From: an uncultured Oscillibacter sp.
Lineage (GTDB): Bacteria > Bacillota > Clostridia > Oscillospirales > Oscillospiraceae
Direction of reading: 5' to 3'
DNA: 64,000 nt
Assembly: GCA_905200545.1 (NCBI GenBank)
Contig: CAJKKQ010000011.1
Coordinates: 16,952 to 80,951 of the forward strand
This document shows positions 1 to 8,589 of this stretch, piece after piece. The translations under genes were made by a program, and so were the position numbers. Positions within the stretch are counted from its first letter, which is position 1. Each line of letters starts with the position of its first letter. A model generated the notes under the pieces. It was not told the origin of the DNA and did not search any database. It worked only from the letters and a program-made list of their open reading frames with translations.

Positions 1-1380
1 GACCGTGCACATGCTGGAGATGGTGATATCCTCCTGATAGCTCAGGCCGGCCTTGCTCATCTCGTCCAGATTCATCTCCATGGTGCGGGCCATCATCTCC
101 AGAAACCGTCCGGTTCCCGCTGCGCACTTGTCGTTCATGACAAAATTTACCACATTGCCGCTTTCGTCCAGACGGATTACCTTGCTGTCCTGGCCGCCGA
201 TGTCGATGACCGTACGCACAGAGGGGTCAAGGAAATGGGCGCCCCGGGCATGGCAGGTGATTTCCGTGATGCTCTTGTCACCCTCGGAAATGGCGGTGCG
301 GCCATAGCCGGTGGTGACAATGGCGTCGATATCCTCCCGGGACAAATGGGCTTCTTCCAGAGCCTGCTCCAGGGCGCGCTCGGCACCGATGGCTGCTCCC
401 GCGCCGGTGGGCAGGATGATGCCGGTCACCATCTGATCCTCACGATCCAGGATCACCACGTCGGTACTAGTGGAGCCGCTGTCAATACCCGCAAAATATC
501 CTTTCCCCATTTTCTTCTCCTTTCCCTCGCACCGGGGCATGTCAATGCTCTCGGCAAACGCCTCCAGCCGGGTCAGAAGCTGTCCGCTGCTCTGCAGGGT
601 GTAATCCGACTCGATTTTCAGCAGGGGGACAGCCAGATTCTGCTTGACCTGGGCGTATTCGAAACTGTAGAAATCACAGAATTTCACCGTATGGTAGATG
701 ATCCCCTTCAAATCGGGATCGTTGAAGAGCCGCTTGCGGCCGGTGTTGTCCATCATCCGCATACAGGGAACCTGCCCCAGAAGTTCTCCCGCGTACCACT
801 CCATCAGCTCGTCAAAATCGTCGGTCTCCGGCGGCAGAACTTCGCCTACGGAGCGATTGTTGACGCAGGTCTCATTTTCCACGGGGTAGGGCATGGCATC
901 CTGTACCATGTCATAGAGCTCCCGGCCCATTCGGGCGCCCAGCACGCTGAGGTGAGGCCCCCTGACATGCTCGGGCGCCCGGAATGCCGCCCGAAAAGCG
1001 GATGTATCAAAGGAAGTCCCCTTGTAGGCGCTGTATGCCTGGGCCAACCCCTTCAGCTGGGTCACGGTGCGTTCCCGGCTGCACTGGCCGTCACTGTGGA
1101 GCATATCCACAAGGTACAGGAAATCCAGCTTGCCGCTTTCCTCCAGCACATCGCAGACGCTGCGGATAGTATCGCAGCAGTTGACCAGAACCAGTTCCCG
1201 CACGTTCCCGCTCATAACTGCCTCGATCAGGGATTTTCCGAAGCCGCAGAGGTTGGGGTGGGCGATCTGGTCGGCCAGGTCAAAGCCCTGGGGCATCCCG
1301 TTGAGATTTTCGCACTGGGCGCCGAAAGCGGCCAGCAGTTCGATGGGGGTATACTTGCACACATAATAGGTTTTGTTCAT
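1..1380 (-). CDS. 2-hydroxyacyl-CoA dehydratase subunit fused in frame to its activase (partial)
   Basis: One open frame runs from ATG at 1380 off the left edge of the window. Residues 1 to about 285 look like a 2-hydroxyacyl-CoA dehydratase subunit (HgdA/COG1775 type), with cysteines in VNCCDTIRSVC and DGQC. Residues 291 onward are an ASKHA-fold activase (HgdC/BadFG type), with GIDSGSTSTDVV, DIGGQDSK and NDKCAAGTGRF; that Cys would ligate the bridging [4Fe-4S] cluster. The activase uses ATP to push one electron into the dehydratase. The start overlaps the upstream gene by ATGA. The junction contains GGGAAAGGAG just before ATG 510, so the activase may also be translated separately. The 3' end is missing. 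Family assignment is firm; the substrate is unknown. Confidence 0.85.
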   Translation of the reverse strand, partial: MNKTYYVCKYTPIELLAAFGAQCENLNGMPQGFDLADQIAHPNLCGFGKSLIEAVMSGNVRELVLVNCCDTIRSVCDVLEESGKLDFLYLVDMLHSDGQCSRERTVTQLKGLAQAYSAYKGTSFDTSAFRAAFRAPEHVRGPHLSVLGARMGRELYDMVQDAMPYPVENETCVNNRSVGEVLPPETDDFDELMEWYAGELLGQVPCMRMMDNTGRKRLFNDPDLKGIIYHTVKFCDFYSFEYAQVKQNLAVPLLKIESDYTLQSSGQLLTRLEAFAESIDMPRCEGKEKKMGKGYFAGIDSGSTSTDVVILDREDQMVTGIILPTGAGAAIGAERALEQALEEAHLSREDIDAIVTTGYGRTAISEGDKSITEITCHARGAHFLDPSVRTVIDIGGQDSKVIRLDESGNVVNFVMNDKCAAGTGRFLEMMARTMEMNLDEMSKAGLSYQEDITISSMCTV

Positions 1381-2651
1381 AAGGTTCCGTCCCCCTCTTC
1401 CAACATCTCCAGAAATGCCTCCAACCGGGTGGAGGTCTGCCCCTCACCGCCGTGGCTGCGGTCACAGCCGTCGCCGTCCAGGATCAGCAGCGGCAGTCCG
1501 TGTTCTTCGAATTTCTTTTTTGCCAACTGAGCTGCACCCAGGGTGTGCTTGCAGCCCCAGTGATTGAACCAGACCACGCCGTCGGCGCCAGCCTCCTTGG
1601 CATGACGGATGCCAGCCTCGATGCGGCGCTGCCCGCTGCCGTTCAGAACATGATTGACCATCCGGTATGCCATGGCCTCAAAGGGTTCCTCCGGGTCAAA
1701 GTCCGGCTCACAGACCTGGCTGAGCTCACAGCCCACGATCTGGGCCTTTTCGCTGAAGGCCAGCGCCTGGCGGGCGGCTGCCGACCAGAAGGGGATGGTG
1801 TGCATCCAATAGATCCGCTTGCCCCTGGCAGGCGGTGCCTTTTCAATGTCTGCACGGAGACGGTCGACATAGTTCTCCACCTGCTGGCTGCCCAGCAGGA
1901 TATTGTTCACCATGCCGCTGTAGAGCGGCGTGACAAGGTCGGAGGGCACATACTTGTCCGCCCGGGCCCGCTGACACTCCCGGAACTTTTCCAGCGTACG
2001 GCGGCTGCGGCGCAGCCGAACCCGGAGGGCTTCCGTGTCGATGGTTTTTCCGGTGTTGGTTTGGAGAAAGTCTGCCAGTTCCCGCAGCTGCCCGGCCACA
2101 TAGGCGATGTTGGCCGCACTTTGCTGCATGGGGACGTCAATGGAAAAGGAGGGAACCCCGTACAACTCCGCCAGACGGCGGAAGGTCAAGAGGTTTGCGT
2201 CGCAGGTCAGATTGGTGTAGACGATGCAGTTGGGCCGGGGCAGCACGTCCCTGTCCGCCGCGCCCAGAAAAGTCTTGTGATAGCTGCACAGTGTCTCGGA
2301 AATACCGGCGTTCTCCGCCTGCTGCAAAAAGAGGCGTTCGGCTCGGGAACCCGACAGATAACAGGAAAATCCCTCCACATTATAGAGGTTTAGTCCAGCC
2401 TCCTGCAGAATCTCACTGGGAGTAAAGACGCTGACAATAGCCGACGACGCAGGATGCTGCAAAGGCTTGAGCATGGCATCCATCATGATTTTCGCCAGAT
2501 ACTGATCGGCAGGCAGCAAACGTCTGTCAGGCAGATACTTGTTCTTGAGATTCTGCGCCTCCCATCCAAGCCGAAGCAGATCCCGTGCCCGGTCAGGGTG
2601 GGAACCGCTCCATCGCTGGACGTATTGGCCAAAGGTTTCTACTACTTGCAT
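1377..2651 (-). CDS. 2-hydroxyacyl-CoA dehydratase family protein (HgdB/YjiM-like)
   Basis: This 424-residue protein is related to the beta/D subunit of 2-hydroxyacyl-CoA dehydratases and to double-cubane-cluster proteins. Likely iron-sulfur ligands are the cysteines in TNLTCDANLL (about residue 150), WFNHWGCKHT (about 365) and LDGDGCDRS (about 395), followed by the family-typical EGQTSTRLEAFLEML ending. It overlaps the next gene by ATGA, which implies translational coupling and joint function with the subunit/activase. A GGAAGGGA ribosome binding site precedes ATG 2651. Either a 2-hydroxyacyl-CoA dehydratase of amino-acid fermentation or a double-cubane reductase fits; the sequence alone does not decide. 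Confidence 0.8.
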   Translation of the reverse strand: MQVVETFGQYVQRWSGSHPDRARDLLRLGWEAQNLKNKYLPDRRLLPADQYLAKIMMDAMLKPLQHPASSAIVSVFTPSEILQEAGLNLYNVEGFSCYLSGSRAERLFLQQAENAGISETLCSYHKTFLGAADRDVLPRPNCIVYTNLTCDANLLTFRRLAELYGVPSFSIDVPMQQSAANIAYVAGQLRELADFLQTNTGKTIDTEALRVRLRRSRRTLEKFRECQRARADKYVPSDLVTPLYSGMVNNILLGSQQVENYVDRLRADIEKAPPARGKRIYWMHTIPFWSAAARQALAFSEKAQIVGCELSQVCEPDFDPEEPFEAMAYRMVNHVLNGSGQRRIEAGIRHAKEAGADGVVWFNHWGCKHTLGAAQLAKKKFEEHGLPLLILDGDGCDRSHGGEGQTSTRLEAFLEMLEEGDGTL

Positions 2652-2714
2652 GGTGTTCCCTTCCTCGGTTGATGAGTATCAGGCGGGCCGCACGTTCCGG
2701 ATCCCGGATCCTTT

Positions 2715-2760
2715 CAGAAAAACGGCGGGTTTTCCGGTGGTATCAAACCGGAAAGCCCGC
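2715..2760 (-). terminator. Hairpin with U-run in the leader of the dehydratase operon (possible attenuator)
   Basis: On the minus strand, arms GCGGGCTTTCCGGT and ACCGGAAAACCCGC form a strong stem followed by CGTTTTTC. It lies between the predicted promoter (2805-2833) and the first start codon (2651), so it could work as an attenuator. I recognise no riboswitch or T-box motif. Confidence 0.5.
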
Positions 2761-2804
2761 GCGGCATGTGTGCAGTGACAGGCCTGTAAAGATCTTATAA
2801 AGAT

Positions 2805-2833
2805 ATTTTATCACTGGCGTGCTGTAAAATCAA
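2805..2833 (-). promoter_or_regulatory. Predicted sigma-A promoter of the dehydratase operon
   Basis: On the minus strand, TTGATT (2833-2828) and TAAAAT (2810-2805) are spaced by 17 bases. It would give a leader of about 150 nt containing the hairpin at 2715-2760. From 2834 to about 3088 I see no gene or recognisable element. Confidence 0.45.
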
Positions 2834-3088
2834 TTATATTCTGTATGAGATCAGTCTTTCACCTTAATGGGAAAATTTATACATGTTTTCCGAAAATCTG
2901 ATTCCTTCACCTCTCCGGGAGAAGAAGCGGGCTGTCCAAAATATCAGGGATAACAGGGTGCTGAGCATCTTTTGAGTCTTATGTGATGGCTCACAACAAG
3001 CGCCGGCCCTGCGCAGAGAGCTGAAAGCCCGCGGCAGAGAAGCTGTGGAAGGAGGGCCGGGGATCAACGGAGAATGTGTCTGAACCGG

Positions 3089-3140
3089 GAAAAACCGCCA
3101 AGAGGATCGAGGATTTTACTCGTCTCTTGGCGGTTTTTTT
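3089..3140. terminator. Bidirectional terminator after the MFS gene
   Basis: AAACCGCCAAGAG pairs with CTCTTGGCGGTTT, with a T-run on both sides. It lies just past the 3' end of the leftward MFS pseudogene. Confidence 0.75.
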
Positions 3141-3152
3141 GAGCGGGCAGGG

Positions 3153-4053
3153 TCAGGAATTTTTCCCGGAGGTGCTTCCGGGAACGGGCCTGAGCTTGCG
3201 ATAGTAACGGTCTACATATGTTCCATAGACGATGCCGCCCACCACATAGGCGATGGCTGCCGGCGTCAATCAACTTCTGCGTGGAGAGCTTGGAGGCCGG
3301 CATTCCCACTACCAGGCAGATATAGAAATAGGGGAGGAATTCCATCAGACCTTTTTCCTGGGCCAGAATAGAGGAATAGGCGATAACCGCTCCATAGGGG
3401 ATCATCAAAAACACCATATTAAGCATGAAGGGAAGGGCGGGGCCGTAGATGGAATCACGAATAGAGAACTTTTTCCGCTCCATCTTGGGATAGCGGATCC
3501 GGCAGCAGGAGACACAGATCAGAGCAGCCACCGTAATGGCAAAAATCGTCAGGAAGGAGGCCTTGCTGCTCATGTTTTCCTGCACCTGGAGTCCCACATA
3601 GGGACCCAGGGCCATTCCAATGGAGACGGTAAAGGCAAACCGGCTAATGCCCTCTGTAACCTTGGTGCGGGGCAGCACGTCGCCGGCCAGCGTCATGGTG
3701 GCGGAACCACATACGGAATATACAGCGCCCATATACAGGCGGATGACAATCAGCGTGCCGAATACGGGAAAGAAAATAAAAGCCGGGAAAGACAGGCAGA
3801 ACAGCGCCAAAAACAGCAGGTATACCCGATAGCGGTTGAAGTTGTCCAGCAGATATCCCGCCACTGGGCGAAAGAGGATCGTCGCCACGGACATAGCGGT
3901 CAGCACAATGCCGATTTTCGACCCGGTGATTCCGATTTCCTCGCAATAGATGGGGATGATGGGGATGGAGGCGTAAAAAGCTGCCAATACCAGCAGATTG
4001 GTAATAAAGAGGAGAATGAACTTTCTGTTCCGGATTTTTTCAGTTTTTCCCAT
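3153..4053 (-). pseudogene. MFS transporter with internal deletion and frame change
   Basis: The N-terminal part (about 260 residues from ATG 4053) is a typical major facilitator with several membrane segments, and is intact to SKLSTQKLIDA. Near 3260-3272 the frame changes. In another frame the sequence continues as a last MFS helix, AIAYVVGGIVYGTYVDRYYRKLRP, ending at TGA 3153-3155. Roughly a hundred residues (several late helices) are absent compared with the usual length of about 400. If the original frame is followed, a non-homologous tail runs to 3064. A deletion that shifted the frame explains this best, so the transporter is probably inactive. It is divergent from the MarR gene at 4203, a standard efflux/repressor pairing. 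Confidence 0.75.
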
Positions 4054-4086
4054 GCATACGAAGCTCTTTTACCTATAAAAGCAAAA

Positions 4087-4108
4087 TATAGTAGCACTTG
4101 CCACTATA
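4087..4108. promoter_or_regulatory. Probable MarR operator between the divergent MFS and marR-type genes
   Basis: TATAGTAGCA-CT-TGCCACTATA is an inverted repeat with one mismatch per arm, placed between the two divergent genes. MarR proteins bind such sites; assignment to this regulator is by position. Confidence 0.55.
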
Positions 4109-4202
4109 TAAGCATAGCATAGATCCAATAGCGTCAATATCTGGTTGCAAGCGCCACCAAGGTGGGCTATAATGAAAAGCCATAGGAAGAAGGTGCGCGG
4201 CT

Positions 4203-4637
4203 ATGCCTTACATTGCAGACAGTCCCTTTAAATCCATCTCCATTTTGTATCGGAAATCCCACATTTGGCTCAATAACGGCTGCGCTCAGTATCATCTGAC
4301 GGCTGCCCAGGCAGTTGTCATTCTGATCGTATGTGATTTCCGGGTGCTGACGCAGGACGAGATCACCAAGCGGCTTTCTCTGGATAAAAGCGTCATTGCA
4401 AAGACCGTTACCAAGCTGGAGGAGACGGGATTCCTCATGCGCTCTACCAATGCCCGGGACAAGCGAACCTACGATATCCGTCCCACGGAAAAGGCCTGGG
4501 AGGTTTATCCGGCAGTGAAGGAGCAGGTTGATGCCAGCTTCCGGCACATGACCCAGCAGATGACGGAGGAAGAACAGGCGGAATTCCAGCGGCTGCTGAT
4601 GCTGGCAGCAGAAGCGAGCCTGGATCTGGAAGAGTGA
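4203..4637 (+). CDS. MarR-family transcriptional regulator
   Basis: This 144-residue protein has the winged helix of MarR regulators: a DEITKRLSLDKSVIAKTVTKLEETGFL recognition region (about residues 60-85), then RSTNARDKRTYDIRPTEKAWEV, where the D-K-R wing is typical. Such proteins are dimeric repressors that release DNA on binding small aromatic or antimicrobial ligands. It is divergent from the MFS transporter across the palindrome at 4087-4108 and probably controlled it. Since the transporter is broken, this may be a regulator without its target. Confidence 0.88.
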   Translation: MPYIADSPFKSISILYRKSHIWLNNGCAQYHLTAAQAVVILIVCDFRVLTQDEITKRLSLDKSVIAKTVTKLEETGFLMRSTNARDKRTYDIRPTEKAWEVYPAVKEQVDASFRHMTQQMTEEEQAEFQRLLMLAAEASLDLEE

Positions 4638-4767
4638 GCTTCCAGACGTTGGAGAGGGATCAGACTTACGGCTGTCGGATTTCTGTACGATCATGCGAGA
4701 AGTGCAGCGGGAAGGCGCTCTTTTCTGGAAGCGGCGGAGCACTGAGATATCACGCTGAGACGAAACA

Positions 4768-4819
4768 AAAAGCCCCCGTTCTGCTGCCGGAGTTTTCTCC
4801 GGACAGGAACGGGGGCTTT
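4768..4819. terminator. Terminator between the MarR gene and the leftward 4.85-5.5 kb genes
   Basis: AAAGCCCCCGTTC and GAACGGGGGCTTT form a long stem with A/T runs on both sides, between converging genes. Confidence 0.7.
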
Positions 4820-4849
4820 GCTGATACCCATTATAAAATGACGAAAGCC

Positions 4850-5041
4850 TTATGACGGTGGGTCATCGTGCTGTTCCTCCGGTTCCTGCGGCAGGGGATG
4901 CCAGACAGGTGGATCCTTGCGGAGGTTCAAAAGCCCTCTGATCCGATCCAGCAGAGACTCCACAAAGTGGAACCAGAGATTGCCGACGATGAATATCACC
5001 ACCAGCACCAGTAAAAACGCGGCGATTGCTCCCAAGGTCAT
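4850..5041 (-). CDS. Small membrane protein of unknown function
   Basis: A 63-residue protein with one N-terminal membrane segment (GAIAAFLLVLVVIFIVGNLW) and a proline/acidic cytoplasmic tail. It lies 7 bases after the 5049-5534 gene in the same direction, so the two are probably cotranscribed. I do not recognise the family. Confidence 0.5.
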   Translation of the reverse strand: MTLGAIAAFLLVLVVIFIVGNLWFHFVESLLDRIRGLLNLRKDPPVWHPLPQEPEEQHDDPPS

Positions 5042-5048
5042 GACAGCC

Positions 5049-5534
5049 TCACTTGGTGGCGAACCGATTCAGGAAGAAATCTGTGAAGGCGGCCAGTTCT
5101 TCCTCCTGAGACACGTAGACGTACAGGGATTCATCATCCAGCCAGTCATAGGCGTTGATGCCGATGTAGCCCTTTCGATCCGGGTAGATGATGAAAGCGT
5201 CGGTGGGATATTTGTTCCGGTAGGCTTTCAGGATTTCAGAGCGGCGGTAATAGGTGGGATCGCCGCAGCCGGAGAGATCAGGAACCGTGGGCACCACCAC
5301 GATGGTCTGGGTGGTTTCATTCCAGCCCACGATCAGGTTCCCAATCTTGGTTTTGCTGCCGTGGACAAAGCCGTAATTGAACCGGGCTACGTCCTCCGTA
5401 TAGCCGAAAATCAGACGGTAGTCGTCCCCGTTTTCCACCACTTGATTAAAGAGCAGGCGCATTTTTTTGGCATTGGCGTTGCTCTTCTCCATGTCCACTT
5501 CCGGCCCTTTGAAGAATTTGCTGAAAAGTCCCAT
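5049..5534 (-). CDS. Hypothetical protein
   Basis: A soluble protein of about 161 residues starting MGLFSKFFKG. I chose ATG 5534 because a perfect AGGAGG lies 8 bases upstream; the frame stays open to 5648, but that extension looks non-coding. There are no membrane segments and no catalytic motif I recognise. It is upstream of the small membrane protein at 4850-5041 and may form a pair with it. Confidence 0.65.
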   Translation of the reverse strand: MGLFSKFFKGPEVDMEKSNANAKKMRLLFNQVVENGDDYRLIFGYTEDVARFNYGFVHGSKTKIGNLIVGWNETTQTIVVVPTVPDLSGCGDPTYYRRSEILKAYRNKYPTDAFIIYPDRKGYIGINAYDWLDDESLYVYVSQEEELAAFTDFFLNRFATK

Positions 5535-5772
5535 ACTCGTTTCCTCCTGAAAATTGATGATAGATTTATGACTCAGCCGCACTTGGCAGGGGAGTGCGGC
5601 ACAAGTGCCTGCTTTCAGCACCCGGAATCTTTTCCGCAGACGAAACATCCCACCGGAGAAAGAAACGGAGCCAGCTCGTATAATAAAGATAAATAAGCAG
5701 ATTTGTATTTATTCAGAGAATCAAAATCCGCCTGCGCGTGCAAAAACAGGGAGCAGGCGGATAGCGTGCTTG

Positions 5773-6399
5773 TTACCGGGGGTGGGAATCCGATTCCCGC
5801 ATGGCCTCCAGGCAGTCCACGATGGCGTTGATCTGAAACTCCACGGTTTCGTCAGCTGCCTCCGGCACAAACAGCGGCAGCGTATTGGGGATGGCACGCC
5901 GGACGATCATGACCGTCAGGGCCAGATTGGTGAAAAGGGCAATCCGCTCCTTGTAAGGGCGAATGTCGAAACACTTCAGAATGTTGCCGAACAGCTGGGC
6001 CTGCTTGTTCCGGAAAGTTTGATAGCTCTCCGGTGACAGGCGCCGGAAGATCAGCTGCTGTTCCTCCACGGTCAGAACGGCGATCCCGTTTTTCTCGCCA
6101 TAACAGCAGGCATGGAGAAAGGTTCGGATTGCCTCCCGCCGGGTGAGGGCCGGATCTGCTGCCAGTTTCCGGGCAAGGGCCAGGATTCGGGGCTGCTGAA
6201 GGTAGAGAGTCTCCACGATCAGATCTTCTTTGGTAGGAAAGAAAGAGTAAAAAAATGTGCGTGAGATACCGACCTTTTTATAGATCTGCTCCACAGTGGT
6301 GTGCTGGATCCCCTGCCGCGCCATCAGCTCCAAGGCTGTGGTGGTCAGCGCCTGGCGGATCCGGTCCCGATCCTCTTGTGAATAAGCAACCTTCGGCAT
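5773..6399 (-). CDS. TetR-family transcriptional regulator
   Basis: This 208-residue protein has the N-terminal TetR helix-turn-helix (about residues 12-58: ALTTTALELMARQGIQHTTVEQIYKKVGISRTFFYSFFPTKEDL) and a divergent ligand-binding C-terminal half. GAGAGGAG precedes ATG 6399. It is divergent from the small gene and ABC-class ATPase at 6592-8477, which makes that pair its most likely target. Confidence 0.88.
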   Translation of the reverse strand: MPKVAYSQEDRDRIRQALTTTALELMARQGIQHTTVEQIYKKVGISRTFFYSFFPTKEDLIVETLYLQQPRILALARKLAADPALTRREAIRTFLHACCYGEKNGIAVLTVEEQQLIFRRLSPESYQTFRNKQAQLFGNILKCFDIRPYKERIALFTNLALTVMIVRRAIPNTLPLFVPEAADETVEFQINAIVDCLEAMRESDSHPR

Positions 6400-6591
6400 C
6401 CGGTATCTCCTCTCAGAAATAAAACCAATTCTAAAAATTTGTCTTTATCCTATCATACCACCGGGCGAAATACAAGAGGGAGTATTGGAACCTCTTTTTG
6501 GATTCGCAGAAAAATTTTGACAAGACTGGGGAAAAGGGCTATTGTCAAATGGATAGCTTGTTCTAATATTCTGTTGGGGGGCGTAAAAACC

Positions 6592-6756
6592 ATGGATTCC
6601 AATATGAGTGCGGAAGCCCTGCGGCAGGCACTGCTGGATGAGGTCTGGGCCGGGGCCGCTTCCGGTCTGGGGGCTATGCTTCTGGATGAGGAGAAGATCC
6701 GGCAGGCCGGGCCGGAGGAGTTGGAGCAGATGGCCCGGCAATGCGGAGTAAAATAA
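6592..6756 (+). CDS. Small conserved-looking protein upstream of the ABC-class ATPase
   Basis: A 54-residue acidic, helical protein (MDSNMSAEALRQALLDEVWAG...QMARQCGVK). ATG 6592 follows GGGGGG; the frame is open upstream, but no better start is visible. It ends 20 bases before the ATPase start, so the two are probably one transcript under the divergent TetR regulator. I do not know its function; a small partner subunit of the ATPase is possible. Confidence 0.55.
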   Translation: MDSNMSAEALRQALLDEVWAGAASGLGAMLLDEEKIRQAGPEELEQMARQCGVK

Positions 6757-6776
6757 TAGATGGGAGAAAGCATCGT

Positions 6777-8477
6777 ATGCAGACTGCGTCGGAGTTGAAA
6801 AATCTGTTGGAGCGCATTGACCGGAGAGGGTATCCGGCCTATAAGGATACCAAGGGTGCGTACCAATTTCCGGGGTATGTGCTCTCCATCGACCATGTGC
6901 AGGGGGATCCCTTTGCCGCACCTTCCCGGCTGAGCATCCGCGTGGACGGAAGGACCGCGGCGTTTCCGCCGGAGCTCTATCGGCTGCCCTGCCAGCGTAT
7001 TGCCCTGCAGGATGCGCTGACCCGGCGGTTTGGCCGCCTGGCGGAGAGAATGTCCCATCAGGCCCGGGGCTCCGGGCACAGCGGCCTCATTGCCGTCAGC
7101 CGCTGCGGTCAGGAGGTTTTGGAGCGCACCGCCTGCCGACTGGATCCCGGCAGCGGCAGCATCCTGCTGCGTTTGGAAGTGGGTTTCCCTGCCAATGGAC
7201 GTACCATCAATGCCCGGGAGCTGGAGAAAATCCTCTTTGAATGTTTACCCCGGTGCGTGGAAGGTGCGCTGTACTATCAAAATCTGGATGCCCGGGAGCT
7301 GCGGGCTGTTGCGGATCTGGCAGAGGATCAGCAGTATATCCGTCAGATACTTCCCAAGCTGGGGCTGTGTGCGTTTGTGGCGGACGGAAGTGTTTTGCCC
7401 CGGGCATCCGGTGTTTCCCAGCAGCCTATGAAAGGGGCTGTGGCATTCCGGGCTCCCAGGGAACTGGCGGTGACGCTGGAACTGCCCCACCGGGGAACCC
7501 TCACCGGTATGGGGATCCGGCGGGGCGTCACGCTGATCGTGGGAGGCGGCTACCATGGGAAATCCACTCTTCTGAAAGCGTTGGAACTGGGGGTTTACAA
7601 CCATGTTGCCGGAGACGGCCGGGAGTACGTCATCACCGACGATACCGCCGTGAAGATCCGGGCGGAGGATGGCCGCAGTGTCCGGGGAACGGACATCTCC
7701 ATGTTCATCAGCGGCCTGCCCAGCGGAAAAGATACCACCGCTTTTCAGACGGAGGATGCCAGTGGATCCACCTCCCAGGCTGCCAATGTAGTAGAGAGTA
7801 TCGAGGCGGGAGCGGCGGTGCTGCTGATGGATGAAGATACCAGCGCCACCAATTTCATGATTCGGGACGCCCTGATGCAGCGGGTGATCCGTCGGGAGAT
7901 GGAGCCCATCACACCCCTGATTGACCGGGTTCGGGAGCTCTATGACCGCCACGGAATTTCTACGATCCTTGTGGCAGGAAGCTCCGGAGCCTACTTCCAT
8001 GTTGCTGATACCATTCTCCAGATGGATCGGTATGTGCCCCGTGACATTACCGCTCCGGCAAAGCGGGAGGCCCAGGCCTTCCCCCTTGCCCCGGCGGATC
8101 TTGCCCCAGCGAAACTGCCGTCCTTTGGCCGCCGGCCGAAGCCCTCGCCGGAATTGAGCGGCGAACGGGTGAAACTGAAGACCCTGGGGCGGGACGGAAT
8201 TTCCATCAATCATGAGACTGTTGACCTGCGGAATGTGGAGCAGCTTTGCGACAGCGAGCAGACGGCGGCCCTGGGGTACTGCCTGCTCTATGCCCAGAAG
8301 CATCTCATGGACGGCAAACGGACTTTGCCCCAGATCGTGGATGCACTGGAGGCCCTGATGGACCGTCAGGGCCTGACGGCTTTGTGCCAGGGGCGATCCG
8401 GTGCTGATTTTCTGGCACGGCCCCGTAGACAGGAGATTTTCGCCTGCTTTGACCGCTTTCGGGGATTGCGGCTGTGA
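6777..8477 (+). CDS. Predicted ATPase of the ABC class (COG3044 type)
   Basis: A protein of about 566 residues with one ABC-type ATPase core: Walker A GGGYHGKSTLL (about residue 258), a signature-like SGSTSQAAN (about 329) and Walker B AAVLLMDEDTSATNF (about 343). It has no membrane segments, so it is not a transporter subunit. The family is widespread and uncharacterised. I start it at ATG 6777, after GGGAG, rather than at 6741, because MQTASELKNLLERID matches the expected N-terminus. It is downstream of a 54-residue gene and divergent from a TetR gene. Confidence 0.82.
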   Translation: MQTASELKNLLERIDRRGYPAYKDTKGAYQFPGYVLSIDHVQGDPFAAPSRLSIRVDGRTAAFPPELYRLPCQRIALQDALTRRFGRLAERMSHQARGSGHSGLIAVSRCGQEVLERTACRLDPGSGSILLRLEVGFPANGRTINARELEKILFECLPRCVEGALYYQNLDARELRAVADLAEDQQYIRQILPKLGLCAFVADGSVLPRASGVSQQPMKGAVAFRAPRELAVTLELPHRGTLTGMGIRRGVTLIVGGGYHGKSTLLKALELGVYNHVAGDGREYVITDDTAVKIRAEDGRSVRGTDISMFISGLPSGKDTTAFQTEDASGSTSQAANVVESIEAGAAVLLMDEDTSATNFMIRDALMQRVIRREMEPITPLIDRVRELYDRHGISTILVAGSSGAYFHVADTILQMDRYVPRDITAPAKREAQAFPLAPADLAPAKLPSFGRRPKPSPELSGERVKLKTLGRDGISINHETVDLRNVEQLCDSEQTAALGYCLLYAQKHLMDGKRTLPQIVDALEALMDRQGLTALCQGRSGADFLARPRRQEIFACFDRFRGLRL

Positions 8478-8504
8478 CGGGGGAGAGGAAGGACAGATTA
8501 AAAT

Positions 8505-8550
8505 ACAGCGCGCAGGCGGGGCAAGTGCCCCGCCTGCGCGCTGTCGTGTT
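8505..8550 (+). terminator. Terminator after the ABC-class ATPase
   Basis: A very GC-rich perfect stem (ACAGCGCGCAGGCGGGGC with its complement, AAGT loop) is followed by a weak T-rich stretch. Confidence 0.6.
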
Positions 8551-8589
8551 GTAAAGGAGAAAGACCCGTGATTGCTTTTCATGCAGCAG

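Noticed and set aside
235..1530. Long rightward open frame of about 430 codons opposite the dehydratase genes
   Set aside because: It is the shadow of the leftward coding frame: no ribosome binding site and no family motifs, while the minus strand shows clear dehydratase and activase motifs.
4087..4108. Shared operator between the MarR site and the hicA promoter site (both contain GTAGCA...TGCCAC)
   Set aside because: Spacing differs (2 versus 4 bases) and the regulators belong to different families; the likeness of a 6-bp arm is probably chance.
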